This document shows, one piece after another, positions 17,752 through 27,204 of a stretch of DNA of 55,998 nt (position 1 is its first letter; each line of letters starts with the position of its first letter). The translations under genes and the position numbers were made by a program. The notes beneath the pieces were generated by a model. It was not told where the DNA came from. It saw only the letters and a list, made by a program, of their open reading frames with translations, and did not search any database. The stretch is from the NCBI GenBank assembly GCA_049889395.1, contig JBMHDM010000014.1, positions 1-55,998 of the forward strand, read 5' to 3'. The stretch comes from UBA3537 sp049889395 (GTDB taxonomy: Bacteria > Bacteroidota > Bacteroidia > Flavobacteriales > Flavobacteriaceae).

Positions 17752-18888
17752 ATGATTAATAAACGATTACTTATTAAAAATCTATTAGCTCATAATGATG
17801 AGAATAGTTTTTACGATAAAAAACGACAAATTAACATTGGCGAAAAGGAGGGGAAAGCTAAATTTTTAAAGCATATTTGTGCACTTTCCAATAGCAATCC
17901 CAATAATAACTCATATATTATTGTTGGGGTTGACGATTCCAATAACAACATAATTGGGGTTGATTTTTTTGATGACAGCAAAATTCAAAACTTAGTCAAT
18001 GCTTATCTAGCGTATCCGCCAGCGATTCAATATGAAAATATTGCGTTTCCAAATTTACGCGAAGATAAGGTTGTGGGATTGGTAACAATAAGAGCGAAAA
18101 CAACGTCTCATATTACAGCGCTAAAAAAAAATATTTGGAAATATTATGGCGGAGCCGTGTTTTTTAGAGAAGGGAGTGTAAGTAAGCCAAAAGGGGCAGA
18201 TTTGCAGCTTCAGAATGTTAATTCTCAAATTGTACATTCGATAGAGCATCATGCTAAAAATAATATCCAATATACTTTGGATGGTGTATTTGATTTTATG
18301 GCAAAACGGAAAGATTACAGTCCTGTATATAAGGTATTCAAAGAATATTTTGTGATTTGTTGGGCGGGAAAAACAAAAGTTGTGAAAGATCAAATGTTTT
18401 ACTCCAGAGTGGATATCGCCTTAATCAACGAGCAAGTCCGATTATTTTATTCTGCTCTTGACGAGGTCGAAATAATATATAACTCTGATCAGTTCCGAAT
18501 GATTGAATATGTGAACCTTGGGCTTAACGGTCAAAATAAATATCTAAAACTCGAAGAAACACGAATTCAATTTTTTGATAATGCACAATATACCATAAAC
18601 ACAGAGTTATTATTTCAGCCCCCTATTTATGACAAAAAGACGCTTCATCATATTTTCAATTCAAATAATTCTCTTTTAGATAAACTCAGAACCAGTCAAA
18701 CCTTAAATTCACAAGAGTTAGAAGACCTAAAAAATTTACCAATTACGTACTTAATTTGTCACTTTAATGGGTTCGATCAAGCCTTATCTCAGCTGGAACA
18801 AACAAAATCTTTGTTGAAGAAATACAACGAAGCCTACGCCCTTTACAAAGAAAGTATTCGAATTTTACGAAAAGTGAAATATAACTAA
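17752..18888 (+). CDS. AlbA_2 (Schlafen-type) domain protein
   Basis: The N-terminal ~135 residues match the AlbA_2/divergent AAA-4 domain: a KGKAKFLKHICAL-type helix region, then NSYIIVGVDDSNNNIIGV and VGLVTIRAK. This fold occurs in Schlafen-like and transcription-related proteins and is thought to bind nucleic acid. The C-terminal two thirds (about 150-378) show no domain I can name; they are mixed alpha/beta with a helical end. There is no membrane helix. It lies 11 bp after the aldo/keto reductase and is convergent with the ALDH gene. Role unknown. Confidence 0.8.
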   Translation: MINKRLLIKNLLAHNDENSFYDKKRQINIGEKEGKAKFLKHICALSNSNPNNNSYIIVGVDDSNNNIIGVDFFDDSKIQNLVNAYLAYPPAIQYENIAFPNLREDKVVGLVTIRAKTTSHITALKKNIWKYYGGAVFFREGSVSKPKGADLQLQNVNSQIVHSIEHHAKNNIQYTLDGVFDFMAKRKDYSPVYKVFKEYFVICWAGKTKVVKDQMFYSRVDIALINEQVRLFYSALDEVEIIYNSDQFRMIEYVNLGLNGQNKYLKLEETRIQFFDNAQYTINTELLFQPPIYDKKTLHHIFNSNNSLLDKLRTSQTLNSQELEDLKNLPITYLICHFNGFDQALSQLEQTKSLLKKYNEAYALYKESIRILRKVKYN

Positions 18889-18964
18889 CGCCGCCCCGTA
18901 TCAATTTAGACACGAAACCTCTAAAAAGTCAATTTATACTATAAAACTTCTTTTCAGAGCACTT

Positions 18965-20509
18965 TTATAAATCAAACTTGATACCTTGAGCAAGAGGTAA
19001 ATCGGTAGTATAGTTGATGGTGTTGGTTTGTCTGCGCATATAAATTTTCCAAGCATCACTTCCAGACTCTCGTCCCCCTCCAGTATCTTTTTCGCCACCA
19101 AAAGCTCCACCTATCTCTGCGCCAGAAGTTCCAATATTGACATTAGCAATACCACAGTCACTTCCAGCATGGGATAGGAATCGTTCTGCATCTCGAAGAT
19201 TGTTAGTCATAATGGCTGATGACAAGCCTTGAGCCACATTGTTTTGTATGGCGATCGCATTTTCTACTCCTCCAGTGTATTTCAATAAGTACAAAACTGG
19301 CGCAAAGGTTTCATGTTGAACAATGTCAAAATCATTATCGGCTTCTGCAATGGCCGGCTTGACATAACAGCCACTTTCATAGCCGTTGCCCTTAAGGACT
19401 TCTCCCTCAACCAACAACGAACCGCCTTGCGTCACGACAGCACTTAATGCCTTTTCATAACTGGACACAGCTTCTTTATCAATAAGAGGGCCAACATGGT
19501 TCGTTTCGTCTAAAGGATTTCCAATCCGCAATTGCTTATAAGCCTCAACGAGGGCTGATTTAACCTTATCGTACATGGATTCATGGATGATGAGTCGTCG
19601 CGTAGAAGTACAGCGCTGTCCAGCTGTCCCGACGGCACCAAAAACAGCGCCAATTACAGTCATTTTAAGATCTGCATCGGGGGTTACAATAATAGCGTTG
19701 TTACCTCCTAACTCTAATAGAGATTTTCCCAGGCGTTCACCAACCGTTTTGGCTACGAGGCGCCCCATTCTAGTAGATCCAGTCGCAGAAATTAGAGGAA
19801 TGCGATTGTCTTGGGTTAACAACTCACCAACTTTGTAATCTCCGTTCACAAGACATGATATACCCTCTGGTAAATTATTTTCAGCAAATACACTTGCTGC
19901 TATTTTTTGACAAGCCACACCACAAAGCGGGGTCTTTTCGGATGGTTTCCAAACACAAACATCGCCACAAACCCAAGCAAGTGCCGTATTCCAAGCCCAA
20001 ACCGCTACGGGAAAATTAAATGCAGAAATAATACCAACAATGCCGAGAGGGTGGTATTGTTCGTACATGCGGTGCCCAAATCGTTCGGAGTGCATCGTAA
20101 GTCCATGTAACTGTCTAGAAAGACCAACAGCAAAGTCGCAGATGTCTATCATTTCTTGCACCTCCCCAAGACCTTCTTGCAAACTTTTCCCCATTTCATA
20201 GGAGACCAATTGACCAAGGGGTGTTTTTAGTGCTCTTAAACGGTCTCCAAACTGACGTACAATTTCACCCCGTTGAGGAGCTGGTATTAGGCGCCATGTC
20301 GCAAAAGCAGATGAAGCGGTGTGTATAATTTGATCATAATCCTGAGGAGTCGTTATGGACACTTGACCAATTTGAGCCCCATCTACAGGCGAAACAGAGC
20401 TTATATATTCTTTTGAAGATAACCATTTTGAACCCGTAGAGGTTCCTGAATTTTGGGGTTGAATTCCGAGTGCATCCAAAGTGACCTGAATGTTAATTGT
20501 ATTTTTCAT
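18965..20509 (-). CDS. aldehyde dehydrogenase, ALDH7 (aminoadipate-semialdehyde) type
   Basis: The enzyme oxidises an aldehyde to a carboxylate with NAD(P)+. Catalytic Cys300 lies in TAGQRCTSTRR and the general base Glu266 in LLELGGNN; the NAD motif SATGSTRMGR is intact. The CTSTRR context and the GTSGAEIGGAFGGEKDTGGGRESGSD segment are typical of the ALDH7/antiquitin group, whose members oxidise alpha-aminoadipate semialdehyde in lysine degradation. The protein is 514 residues long. The lysine-catabolism assignment is an inference from subfamily only, since no other lysine-degradation gene is in the window. Confidence 0.92.
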   Translation of the reverse strand: MKNTINIQVTLDALGIQPQNSGTSTGSKWLSSKEYISSVSPVDGAQIGQVSITTPQDYDQIIHTASSAFATWRLIPAPQRGEIVRQFGDRLRALKTPLGQLVSYEMGKSLQEGLGEVQEMIDICDFAVGLSRQLHGLTMHSERFGHRMYEQYHPLGIVGIISAFNFPVAVWAWNTALAWVCGDVCVWKPSEKTPLCGVACQKIAASVFAENNLPEGISCLVNGDYKVGELLTQDNRIPLISATGSTRMGRLVAKTVGERLGKSLLELGGNNAIIVTPDADLKMTVIGAVFGAVGTAGQRCTSTRRLIIHESMYDKVKSALVEAYKQLRIGNPLDETNHVGPLIDKEAVSSYEKALSAVVTQGGSLLVEGEVLKGNGYESGCYVKPAIAEADNDFDIVQHETFAPVLYLLKYTGGVENAIAIQNNVAQGLSSAIMTNNLRDAERFLSHAGSDCGIANVNIGTSGAEIGGAFGGEKDTGGGRESGSDAWKIYMRRQTNTINYTTDLPLAQGIKFDL

Positions 20510-20568
20510 GTTTGTTTGTGATTATTGCTTCTATTCGAGGATAAAGGTAGTATTTTTAGGATAAATTT

Positions 20569-21039
20569 TTAGCTCCAATTTGAAAAAGGATTTTGGCACA
20601 AATTAGAATTATAATACCTTTTGACCCCAGTAACTTCTTTTCCCAACCATTCAGGCTGAGTGAAGGCTTCGGCCTCAGACTTTAACTCTATTTCTGCAAT
20701 CAAAAGCCCTTTATTGTGACCCTCAAATTCATCTACTTCAAACGTATGCTGCTTGAATTTAACAAGATGTCTCGTTTTTTCAATTAGATTTGGTAAGCAT
20801 AAAGACAAAAGGGCAGTTGCATGTGTGACACTAATTTCTGTTTCCCACTCAAATCTAGACAGACCACTTTGTGATGACTTGCCCTTAATTGTAAGATATC
20901 CTTTTTGATTCGATATTCGGACCCGAACAACGCGTTCGGGATCTAAACTAAGATATCCTTGACGAATATTGTGCGACGAAACAATATGAGTTTTGTAATG
21001 CTCAGAGTTCACTAAAAATTTACGTTCTATTTCTATCAC
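20569..21039 (-). CDS. CYTH domain protein (triphosphate tunnel metalloenzyme)
   Basis: The N-terminal MIEIERKFLV carries the ExExK signature (Glu3, Glu5, Lys7) of the CYTH/triphosphate tunnel family, whose bacterial members hydrolyse inorganic triphosphate or related substrates with a divalent metal. Alternating charged strands follow, including VVRVRISNQKGYLTIKGK, FEWETEIS, FEVDEFEGHNKGLLIAEIEL and a final KRYYNSNL. The length of 156 residues is normal. It is divergent from dinB with only 36 bp between the starts. Confidence 0.92.
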   Translation of the reverse strand: MIEIERKFLVNSEHYKTHIVSSHNIRQGYLSLDPERVVRVRISNQKGYLTIKGKSSQSGLSRFEWETEISVTHATALLSLCLPNLIEKTRHLVKFKQHTFEVDEFEGHNKGLLIAEIELKSEAEAFTQPEWLGKEVTGVKRYYNSNLCQNPFSNWS

Positions 21040-21075
21040 ATCCTAGGTTTTAGATATTAGCCTTAAATTTACGGT

Positions 21076-22173
21076 ATGTTTGACGAACTGCCAATTCGAA
21101 AGATAATTCATGTGGATATGGATGCTTTTTATGCATCTGTTGAGCAGTTGGACAACCCTAGTTTGAGAGGGGTCCCATTAGCTGTTGGGGGTTCTAGCAT
21201 CAGAGGTGTTGTGAGCGCCGCAAGTTACGAAGCTAGAGCATTTGGGGTTCGAAGCGCTATGGCGGGTTCACTTGCCAAAAAAATATGTCCTCATCTAAAG
21301 TTTGTTAAACCTCGATTTAATCGCTATAAAGAAATTTCTAATGAGATTAGAGCTATATTTTTAGAATATTCAGATCTTGTAGAGCCCTTGTCTTTGGATG
21401 AAGCTTACATAGATGTTACCAATAATAAAAAAGGTATTGAAAGCGCTACATGGATTGCCACAGAAATAAGGAATCGAATAAAAGCTGAAATAGGGTTAAC
21501 AGCATCTGCTGGTATATCTATTAATAAATTTGTAGCAAAAGTTGCTAGTGATTACAATAAACCAAATGGTCAAAAAACGGTTGCTCCAGTTGAAGTTCTT
21601 TCTTTTTTGGAAGAACTTGACATTCGTAAATTTCATGGCATCGGGAAAGTAACCGCAAAAAAAATGTACGACCTTGGAATTTTTACGGGTCAAGACTTGA
21701 AAAGTAAGCCGAAAATATTTCTAGAAGATCATTTCGGTAAATCCGGGGCTTACTTTTATAATATTGTAAGAGGAGTACACCCGAGTGAGGTTAAACCTAA
21801 TCGTGCCCGAAAATCCCTTTCGGCTGAGAGAACGTTTTCCAAAAACCTTTCTAGTGAGATTTTTTTATTGGATCAGTTAGAGCAAGTCGCCAAGGAAGTT
21901 TCGAGGCGTTTACAGCAGATTAATGTTTCGGGAAAGACAATTACCTTAAAAATAAAATACAGTGACTTTTCCGTACAAACGCGAAGCAAAACAACACCCT
22001 ACTTCATCAATTCAAAAGAAGTCATTCTGGAGCATGCCACAAATTTGTTATTTCAGGAAAAGCTACTTAATTCTGTTCGGCTTATTGGGGTTTCTGTGTC
22101 CAACTTAAACAGTGCAAGAAGCCAAAACAAAATACAGAAAGAAGTGTCTTATCAGCTTAAGTTTGAGTTTTAA
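21076..22173 (+). CDS. dinB: DNA polymerase IV
   Basis: This is a Y-family translesion polymerase. The catalytic carboxylates are in HVDMDAFYASVEQ (Asp14) and PLSLDEAYIDVT (Asp108, Glu109). The palm and thumb regions include CASSYEAR-like SAASYEARAFGVRSAM, and the helix-hairpin-helix KFHGIGKVTAKKM precedes the little-finger domain. At 365 residues it is slightly longer than the E. coli protein. No lexA-type operator was identified in the 36-bp divergent region shared with the CYTH gene. It is convergent with pyk. Confidence 0.96.
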   Translation: MFDELPIRKIIHVDMDAFYASVEQLDNPSLRGVPLAVGGSSIRGVVSAASYEARAFGVRSAMAGSLAKKICPHLKFVKPRFNRYKEISNEIRAIFLEYSDLVEPLSLDEAYIDVTNNKKGIESATWIATEIRNRIKAEIGLTASAGISINKFVAKVASDYNKPNGQKTVAPVEVLSFLEELDIRKFHGIGKVTAKKMYDLGIFTGQDLKSKPKIFLEDHFGKSGAYFYNIVRGVHPSEVKPNRARKSLSAERTFSKNLSSEIFLLDQLEQVAKEVSRRLQQINVSGKTITLKIKYSDFSVQTRSKTTPYFINSKEVILEHATNLLFQEKLLNSVRLIGVSVSNLNSARSQNKIQKEVSYQLKFEF

Positions 22174-22179
22174 TTAAAC

Positions 22180-23616
22180 CTAAGATTTAACCTCGGTTAC
22201 ACGAAGTGTATTGACCATTCCTTTTTCTTGAATTGGCATAGCAGCCAAGCTGATTACCATATCGCCTTCTTCGAGGTAACCCTTCTCCATAGCCATTTTA
22301 TTAACGTCCTCCACAGTTTCGTCTGTTGAAACAAATCGATCATAATAGAATGCACGAACGCCCCATAGCAGATTGAGTTGCGGAATAATTCGTTTGTTTG
22401 AGGAATAAACCAAGATGTGGGCTTTTGGTCGCCAGGCCGAGATTTGAAATGCGGTGTAACCACTATTGGTTAGTGTAGCGATGCCTCGAGCATTAATTTG
22501 ATTGGCCATATGAGCGGCATGATAACAGACCGATTTAGTAATGTAGCGCTTGGTTTTGATGTGCGGATGTTTTTGCGGCACATGGATAAGATCAGAATTT
22601 TCAACAGATTTAATAATATCAGACACCTTTTTTACAACTTCCACTGGATATTGGCCTACTGAAGTCTCACCAGAAAGCATGACAGCGTCGGCGCCATCCA
22701 TAACAGAATTAGCGACATCATTTACTTCGGCGCGGGTTGGCGTTAGACTTTCTATCATGGATTCCATCATCTGAGTGGCAATAATAACAGGAATTCTAGC
22801 GCTTTTAGCCTTGAGCACCAATTGTTTTTGAATTAAAGGAACTTCCTGTGCGGGTATTTCAACCCCTAAATCTCCTCTAGCTACCATTAGACCATCGCAA
22901 TAAGCTACAATTTTATCAATATTTTCGACTGCTTCAGGTTTTTCAATTTTAGCGATGATTGGAATTTTGTAGCTGCTATTTTTAGAAATTATTGCTTCGA
23001 GTTCCATTAAATCTTCGGGGTTACGAACAAAGGACAGCGCAATCCAATCGACTTCTTGTTCAATGGCAAACAGGGCATCTTTTTTATCTTTTTCAGTCAG
23101 TGCTGGTTGAGAGATTGCCGTGTTAGGAAGGTTGACACCCTTTTTAGATTTTAAAGGACCTCCTTGAATGACCTTCGCTTTAACCGCATCTTTTTTATTG
23201 GTTGAAATAACTTCAAAAATCAGTTTCCCATCATCGAGAAGGATACGCTCTCCAGGGTTTGTGTCTTGAGGAAATTGGTCATAAGTCATATAAACTCGAT
23301 TGTTAGTCCCTTCAAAGCGTTTGCCTGTAGCGAACACAATTTCATCGCCAGGGGCGACAACGACATCGTCTTTCATCACCCCAACGCGGAGTTTTGGCCC
23401 TTGAAGATCAGCCAAAATAGCAGCGTTGTAGCCATGTTCTTTATTAATGTCTCTAATGTATTTTATGCGTTGTCTTACGTCATCATAATCTGCATGAGAG
23501 AAGTTTATTCTAAATACGTTAACCCCAGCTGCGACCATGTCAAGAAGCATTTCTTTGGAAGAAACGGCTGGCCCAAGCGTTGCAACAATTTTGGTTTTTT
23601 TTCTTTTGTACGACAT
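22180..23616 (-). CDS. pyk: pyruvate kinase
   Basis: The enzyme transfers phosphate from phosphoenolpyruvate to ADP in the last step of glycolysis. The N-terminal KTKIVATLGPAVSSKEML motif, the catalytic lysine stretch PIIAKIEKPEAVENID, the MVARGDLGVEIP loop and MLSGETSVGQYPVE are all present. The length is 478 residues. The start codon overlaps the last base of the upstream IPExxxVDY-family gene, a pairing typical of flavobacteria, so translation is likely coupled. Confidence 0.97.
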   Translation of the reverse strand: MSYKRKKTKIVATLGPAVSSKEMLLDMVAAGVNVFRINFSHADYDDVRQRIKYIRDINKEHGYNAAILADLQGPKLRVGVMKDDVVVAPGDEIVFATGKRFEGTNNRVYMTYDQFPQDTNPGERILLDDGKLIFEVISTNKKDAVKAKVIQGGPLKSKKGVNLPNTAISQPALTEKDKKDALFAIEQEVDWIALSFVRNPEDLMELEAIISKNSSYKIPIIAKIEKPEAVENIDKIVAYCDGLMVARGDLGVEIPAQEVPLIQKQLVLKAKSARIPVIIATQMMESMIESLTPTRAEVNDVANSVMDGADAVMLSGETSVGQYPVEVVKKVSDIIKSVENSDLIHVPQKHPHIKTKRYITKSVCYHAAHMANQINARGIATLTNSGYTAFQISAWRPKAHILVYSSNKRIIPQLNLLWGVRAFYYDRFVSTDETVEDVNKMAMEKGYLEEGDMVISLAAMPIQEKGMVNTLRVTEVKS

Positions 23617-24092
23617 TAGTTTAGTATTAAATAGTCCTTTGATTTTAGTGCCTCTACTTCAATTGGGTATACCAGATGAATCGAAGGTACTTGGTTTAGT
23701 AATTTACTTATGTTATCTTTTGAGGAGCATTCGCCAGAGATTTTCAAAAAAAAATCGACATCAGCATATTCACCCAAAAGGGGATGTCTGGTGATGTTTT
23801 GTTCGGTGGTTTGGGAGAACAGGCCCTGTCCGGCCGATGTAATTTCTACATTGCAACTGTTTTGAACCAAATTCCAGGTCGATCTGAGAGATAGATCATT
23901 CCATTCGAAAACCGGAAAATTTAGCTGTTCGGTAATATTGAGCTCTAAATCTTGTTTTGTTCGCTGTAGTCTTGTGTTTAATATTCTATTGATAATTTGG
24001 GCCACTCGGAAGCATTCTAAATCAGAGTGAATGGCAAAGAGTGTGTAGTCTGTATCTTCAAAATCATTTAAAACAAGTTTGTGTATCGCCAT
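23616..24092 (-). CDS. IPExxxVDY family protein
   Basis: This small Bacteroidota-specific family is named for a motif seen here in the form LGEYADVDF, about two thirds along the 158-residue protein. The gene regularly sits between rnc and pyk, as it does here. There is no signal peptide or membrane helix, so it is presumably cytosolic. Function is unknown. The overlap of 1 bp with pyk suggests shared expression; the upstream rnc gene is 120 bp away on the same strand. Confidence 0.85.
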   Translation of the reverse strand: MAIHKLVLNDFEDTDYTLFAIHSDLECFRVAQIINRILNTRLQRTKQDLELNITEQLNFPVFEWNDLSLRSTWNLVQNSCNVEITSAGQGLFSQTTEQNITRHPLLGEYADVDFFLKISGECSSKDNISKLLNQVPSIHLVYPIEVEALKSKDYLILN

Positions 24093-24212
24093 GGTCTGAT
24101 ATAGAATATGTAAATATAAATATTCTCGAATTAATACAGCGAAAAGCAGGTGGGAGATAAAGACAAATTAATACGAAAACGTTTGAGACAATATCCTATG
24201 GGTCGTTCTAAG

Positions 24213-24947
24213 CTATGGTTTAATTTGATCTTGAAGAGTAAAATACGCTCTTCGACTAGCTTTTTCTTCTGCTTTTTTTCGCGATGTTGCTCTGGCTTTA
24301 GCGACAACAGTGTTATCAATTTTAAGATGAACCGAAATGTGTTTTACTTTTTCAATACCGGTATCTTTTTCGGTTATAAATTGCATTGTTTTTTTTTGTT
24401 TTTGACACCATTCTATCAAAAGGCTTTTGTGACTTGTTATTTTTCCTTCTAGCTTTTGAAGGTCAACATGAGGCGTGATAATGCTTTTATGAATAAATTT
24501 TTCACAAACTGTATAGCCTTTGTCCAAGAAAATAGCACCAATAAGTGCCTCAAGTAAATTACCGTGGGTGTTTTCGCTAAAATTCGAAGCATCCAAATGT
24601 GTTTTCATGAGCTCAATTAGTCCGAAGTCTTTTCCAATTTGATTTAAATACTCCCGACTCACAATTTTGGCTCTCATTTGTGTGAGATATCCTTCGTTTG
24701 CTTCAGGAACGGCAATATATAGATGCTTCGCAATTACAACACTAAGAACAGCATCCCCAATTAGCTCCAATCTTTCGTAGTTAAAAGGGTTTCCAAATTC
24801 ATCCTTTTCATTTGCCGATCGATGGGTTAGAGCCCTTTCATAGTAGTGTTTTTTTTTAGGGCTAAACCCCAAAAGAGACTGTAAAGTGGCAATAAAAGAT
24901 TTGTTTGTAGGAGGTTTAGACTTAAATATGTTTTGAATATAATTCAA
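24213..24947 (-). CDS. rnc: ribonuclease III
   Basis: The enzyme cleaves double-stranded RNA and processes rRNA precursors and mRNAs. The signature ERLELIGDAVL (about residues 58-68) supplies the catalytic acidic residues, with the second acidic motif in LLEALIGAIFLDKGY. The C-terminal double-stranded RNA-binding domain covers about residues 172-238, ending in ARATSRKKAEEKASRRAYF. The length of 244 residues is normal. It follows fabF by 6 bp, giving the common acpP-fabF-rnc operon. Confidence 0.97.
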   Translation of the reverse strand: MNYIQNIFKSKPPTNKSFIATLQSLLGFSPKKKHYYERALTHRSANEKDEFGNPFNYERLELIGDAVLSVVIAKHLYIAVPEANEGYLTQMRAKIVSREYLNQIGKDFGLIELMKTHLDASNFSENTHGNLLEALIGAIFLDKGYTVCEKFIHKSIITPHVDLQKLEGKITSHKSLLIEWCQKQKKTMQFITEKDTGIEKVKHISVHLKIDNTVVAKARATSRKKAEEKASRRAYFTLQDQIKP

Positions 24948-24953
24948 AAGTAA

Positions 24954-26204
24954 CTAGTCTAATTTCTTAAAAACGACGCAGGCATTGTGACCTCCAAAGC
25001 CGAAGGTATTACTCATAGCGACTTTAACATCCCTTTTTTGGGCTTTATTAAGGGTCAGATTGAGCTCAGGATCAATATTTTCGTCTGCCGTTGTATGATT
25101 GATAGTTGGTGGAACAATACCATGCTGCATAGACAGGATGGATGCAATAGCTTCAATTGCTCCAGCTGCGCCTAAAAGATGACCAGTCATGGATTTGGTG
25201 GAGTTAATGTTTATGGTTTTGGCATGATCTCCAAAAACTCTTTTGATGGCTTTTAGCTCTGCCACATCACCAAGTGGAGTTGAGGTTCCGTGAGTGTTAA
25301 TGGCGTCCACATCTTCTGGCTTAAGTCCAGCATTCTCTAAGCAGTTTTTCATTACTGCCGTCACACCGATTCCCTCAGGGTGAGGCGCTGTCATGTGATA
25401 GGCGTCAGAGGACAATCCACCTCCAACCAGCTCTGCATAGATGTGTGCTCCACGAGATTTAGCATGCTCATATTCTTCCAAAACAAGTGCACCAGCACCT
25501 TCGCCTAACACAAACCCATCTCTAGTAGCATCAAATGGACGAGAGGCTGTTTCAGGGCTTTCATTTCGTGTAGATAAGGCATGCATGGCATTGAACCCAC
25601 CCATTCCAGCTTCATTAACAGTAGCTTCACTGCCGCCTGTAATGATAACATCACAATGCCCTAGACGGATATAGTTTAACGCATCAATAATCGCATTTGC
25701 AGAAGAGGCACAAGCAGAAACGGTAGTGTAATTCGGCCCCATAAACCCATGCTTAATTGAGATGTTACCCGGGGCAATATCTGCAATCATTTTAGGGATG
25801 AAAAAAGGGTTGAACCGAGGAGTTCCATTTCCGGTAACAAAATTGGTTACTTCGTTTTGAAAGGTTTGAATGCCCCCAATTCCAGCACCCCATATCACGC
25901 CTACGCGAAACTTATTAATGGTATCTAAATTAAGTTTGGCATCTATGATGGCTTCATCGGAAGCCACCATAGCATATTGCGCAAACGGATCTGTTTTTCG
26001 AGCTTCTTTGCGATCAAAGAAGTCAGAAACATTGTAATTTTTCAGTTCGCAAGCAAATTTTGTTTTGAAATGTTCAGTATCGAAATACGTCACTGGCGCA
26101 CAACCACTTCTCCCTGCTACTAGGGCGTTCCAGTAGTCGTCTTTTGTGTTGCCTATAGGGGTTAACGCCCCGAGGCCGGTAACAACAACTCGCTTAAGTT
26201 CCAT
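24954..26204 (-). CDS. fabF: 3-oxoacyl-[acyl-carrier-protein] synthase II
   Basis: The condensing enzyme elongates fatty acids by joining malonyl-ACP to an acyl chain. The active-site cysteine is Cys165 in TVSACASSANAI. The two histidines are in NTHGTSTPLGD and TGHLLGAAGAIEA, and the NTFGFGGHNA C-terminal motif is present. The length of 416 residues is standard. It follows acpP by 14 bp and precedes rnc by 6 bp on the same strand. Confidence 0.97.
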   Translation of the reverse strand: MELKRVVVTGLGALTPIGNTKDDYWNALVAGRSGCAPVTYFDTEHFKTKFACELKNYNVSDFFDRKEARKTDPFAQYAMVASDEAIIDAKLNLDTINKFRVGVIWGAGIGGIQTFQNEVTNFVTGNGTPRFNPFFIPKMIADIAPGNISIKHGFMGPNYTTVSACASSANAIIDALNYIRLGHCDVIITGGSEATVNEAGMGGFNAMHALSTRNESPETASRPFDATRDGFVLGEGAGALVLEEYEHAKSRGAHIYAELVGGGLSSDAYHMTAPHPEGIGVTAVMKNCLENAGLKPEDVDAINTHGTSTPLGDVAELKAIKRVFGDHAKTININSTKSMTGHLLGAAGAIEAIASILSMQHGIVPPTINHTTADENIDPELNLTLNKAQKRDVKVAMSNTFGFGGHNACVVFKKLD

Positions 26205-26218
26205 AAAAAATTATCGGA

Positions 26219-26452
26219 TTATTTTGCAGTTTCTATATAAGAAATAGCCTGACCAACTGTAGCAATGTTTTCAGCTTGGTCGTCTGGGATTTGGATATCA
26301 AATTCTTTTTCGAATTCCATAATTAACTCTACAGTGTCCAAAGAGTCTGCTCCAAGGTCATTTGTGAAGCTTGCTTCAGTTACTACTTCATTTTCATCAA
26401 CGCCCAATTTGTCTACGATAATCGCTTTTACTCTTGATGCAATGTCTGACAT
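26219..26452 (-). CDS. acpP: acyl carrier protein
   Basis: This is the 77-residue acidic carrier of growing fatty acyl chains. The phosphopantetheine attachment serine is Ser37 in DLGADSLDTVELIM. It leads the acpP-fabF-rnc operon, whose promoter region carries a TAnnTTTG box and a palindrome described separately. The divergent gene is purN. Confidence 0.98.
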   Translation of the reverse strand: MSDIASRVKAIIVDKLGVDENEVVTEASFTNDLGADSLDTVELIMEFEKEFDIQIPDDQAENIATVGQAISYIETAK

Positions 26453-26482
26453 AATATTTAGTTTTAAGTTTTAGTTAGGGTG

Positions 26483-26520
26483 CAAAAATAAAAAACTTTA
26501 TTGTAAAACATGTTTTTACA
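26483..26520 (-). promoter_or_regulatory. acpP promoter -7 box with overlapping palindrome
   Basis: On the minus strand TATTTTTG (26483-26490) matches the Bacteroidota -7 consensus TAnnTTTG, 31 nt upstream of the acpP start. The near-palindrome TGTAAAACATGTTTTTACA at 26502-26520, with the perfect core AAAACATGTTTT, covers the -33 region. It could be an operator for fatty-acid-responsive control. The promoter is an inference from the consensus and the regulator is unknown. Confidence 0.45.
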
Positions 26521-26631
26521 TTAAAAATGTGTACAAACAATTAAAGTTTGCCATTTTATTTTGAACTCATTCTCGCGGTTTCAAATATAATTGCTTTTTT
26601 TGTACACTCGATTGTTATTAAACACACCTCT

Positions 26632-27204
26632 ATGAAACGCATTGCCATTTTTGCATCAGGATCTGGGTCAAACGCACAAAATATTGTTGAGTTTTTCAAA
26701 CAGGACAAAGTTGCACGCGTGGTATTAATTTTGACCAATAACCCTAACGCTTTTGTAATTCAAAGGGCTAAGAAGTTGAATGTGGATTATCGTGTTTTTG
26801 ATCGAAATGCTCTTTTAAGTCCAAATACTCTCATTAATATCTTGACCGACTATGAAATAAATTGTATTGTTTTAGCCGGGTTTTTATGGAAATTTCCAAA
26901 GCATATTTTGAATTACTTCGGCGGCCCTATTTTGAATATCCATCCCGCGTTGTTGCCAAAATACGGCGGCAAAGGCATGTATGGGGTACATGTTCACCGT
27001 GCGGTAGTAGAAAACAAAGAGTCTGAAACAGGTATTACAATCCACCATGTTAATGAACTATATGATGACGGAGCCATTATTTTTCAGGTTAAATGTCAGG
27101 TTGATAATAATGACTCAGCTGAAGATGTAGCGCTTAAGATTCATGATTTAGAAATGCGTTATTTTCCTCAAGTTATAAAAGATCTTTTAACAGATAATGG
27201 TTAA
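26632..27204 (+). CDS. purN: phosphoribosylglycinamide formyltransferase
   Basis: PurN transfers a formyl group from 10-formyltetrahydrofolate to glycinamide ribonucleotide, the third step of purine synthesis. From the ATG at 26632 the protein has 190 residues and begins MKRIAIFASGSGSNAQNIVE, the family's phosphate-binding loop; an earlier in-frame ATG at 26548 would add an unusual hydrophobic extension. The catalytic Asn/His motif is NIHPALLPKYGGKGMYG and the late aspartate is in LYDDGAIIFQ. It overlaps the next gene by 8 bp and is divergent from acpP. Confidence 0.95.
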   Translation: MKRIAIFASGSGSNAQNIVEFFKQDKVARVVLILTNNPNAFVIQRAKKLNVDYRVFDRNALLSPNTLINILTDYEINCIVLAGFLWKFPKHILNYFGGPILNIHPALLPKYGGKGMYGVHVHRAVVENKESETGITIHHVNELYDDGAIIFQVKCQVDNNDSAEDVALKIHDLEMRYFPQVIKDLLTDNG

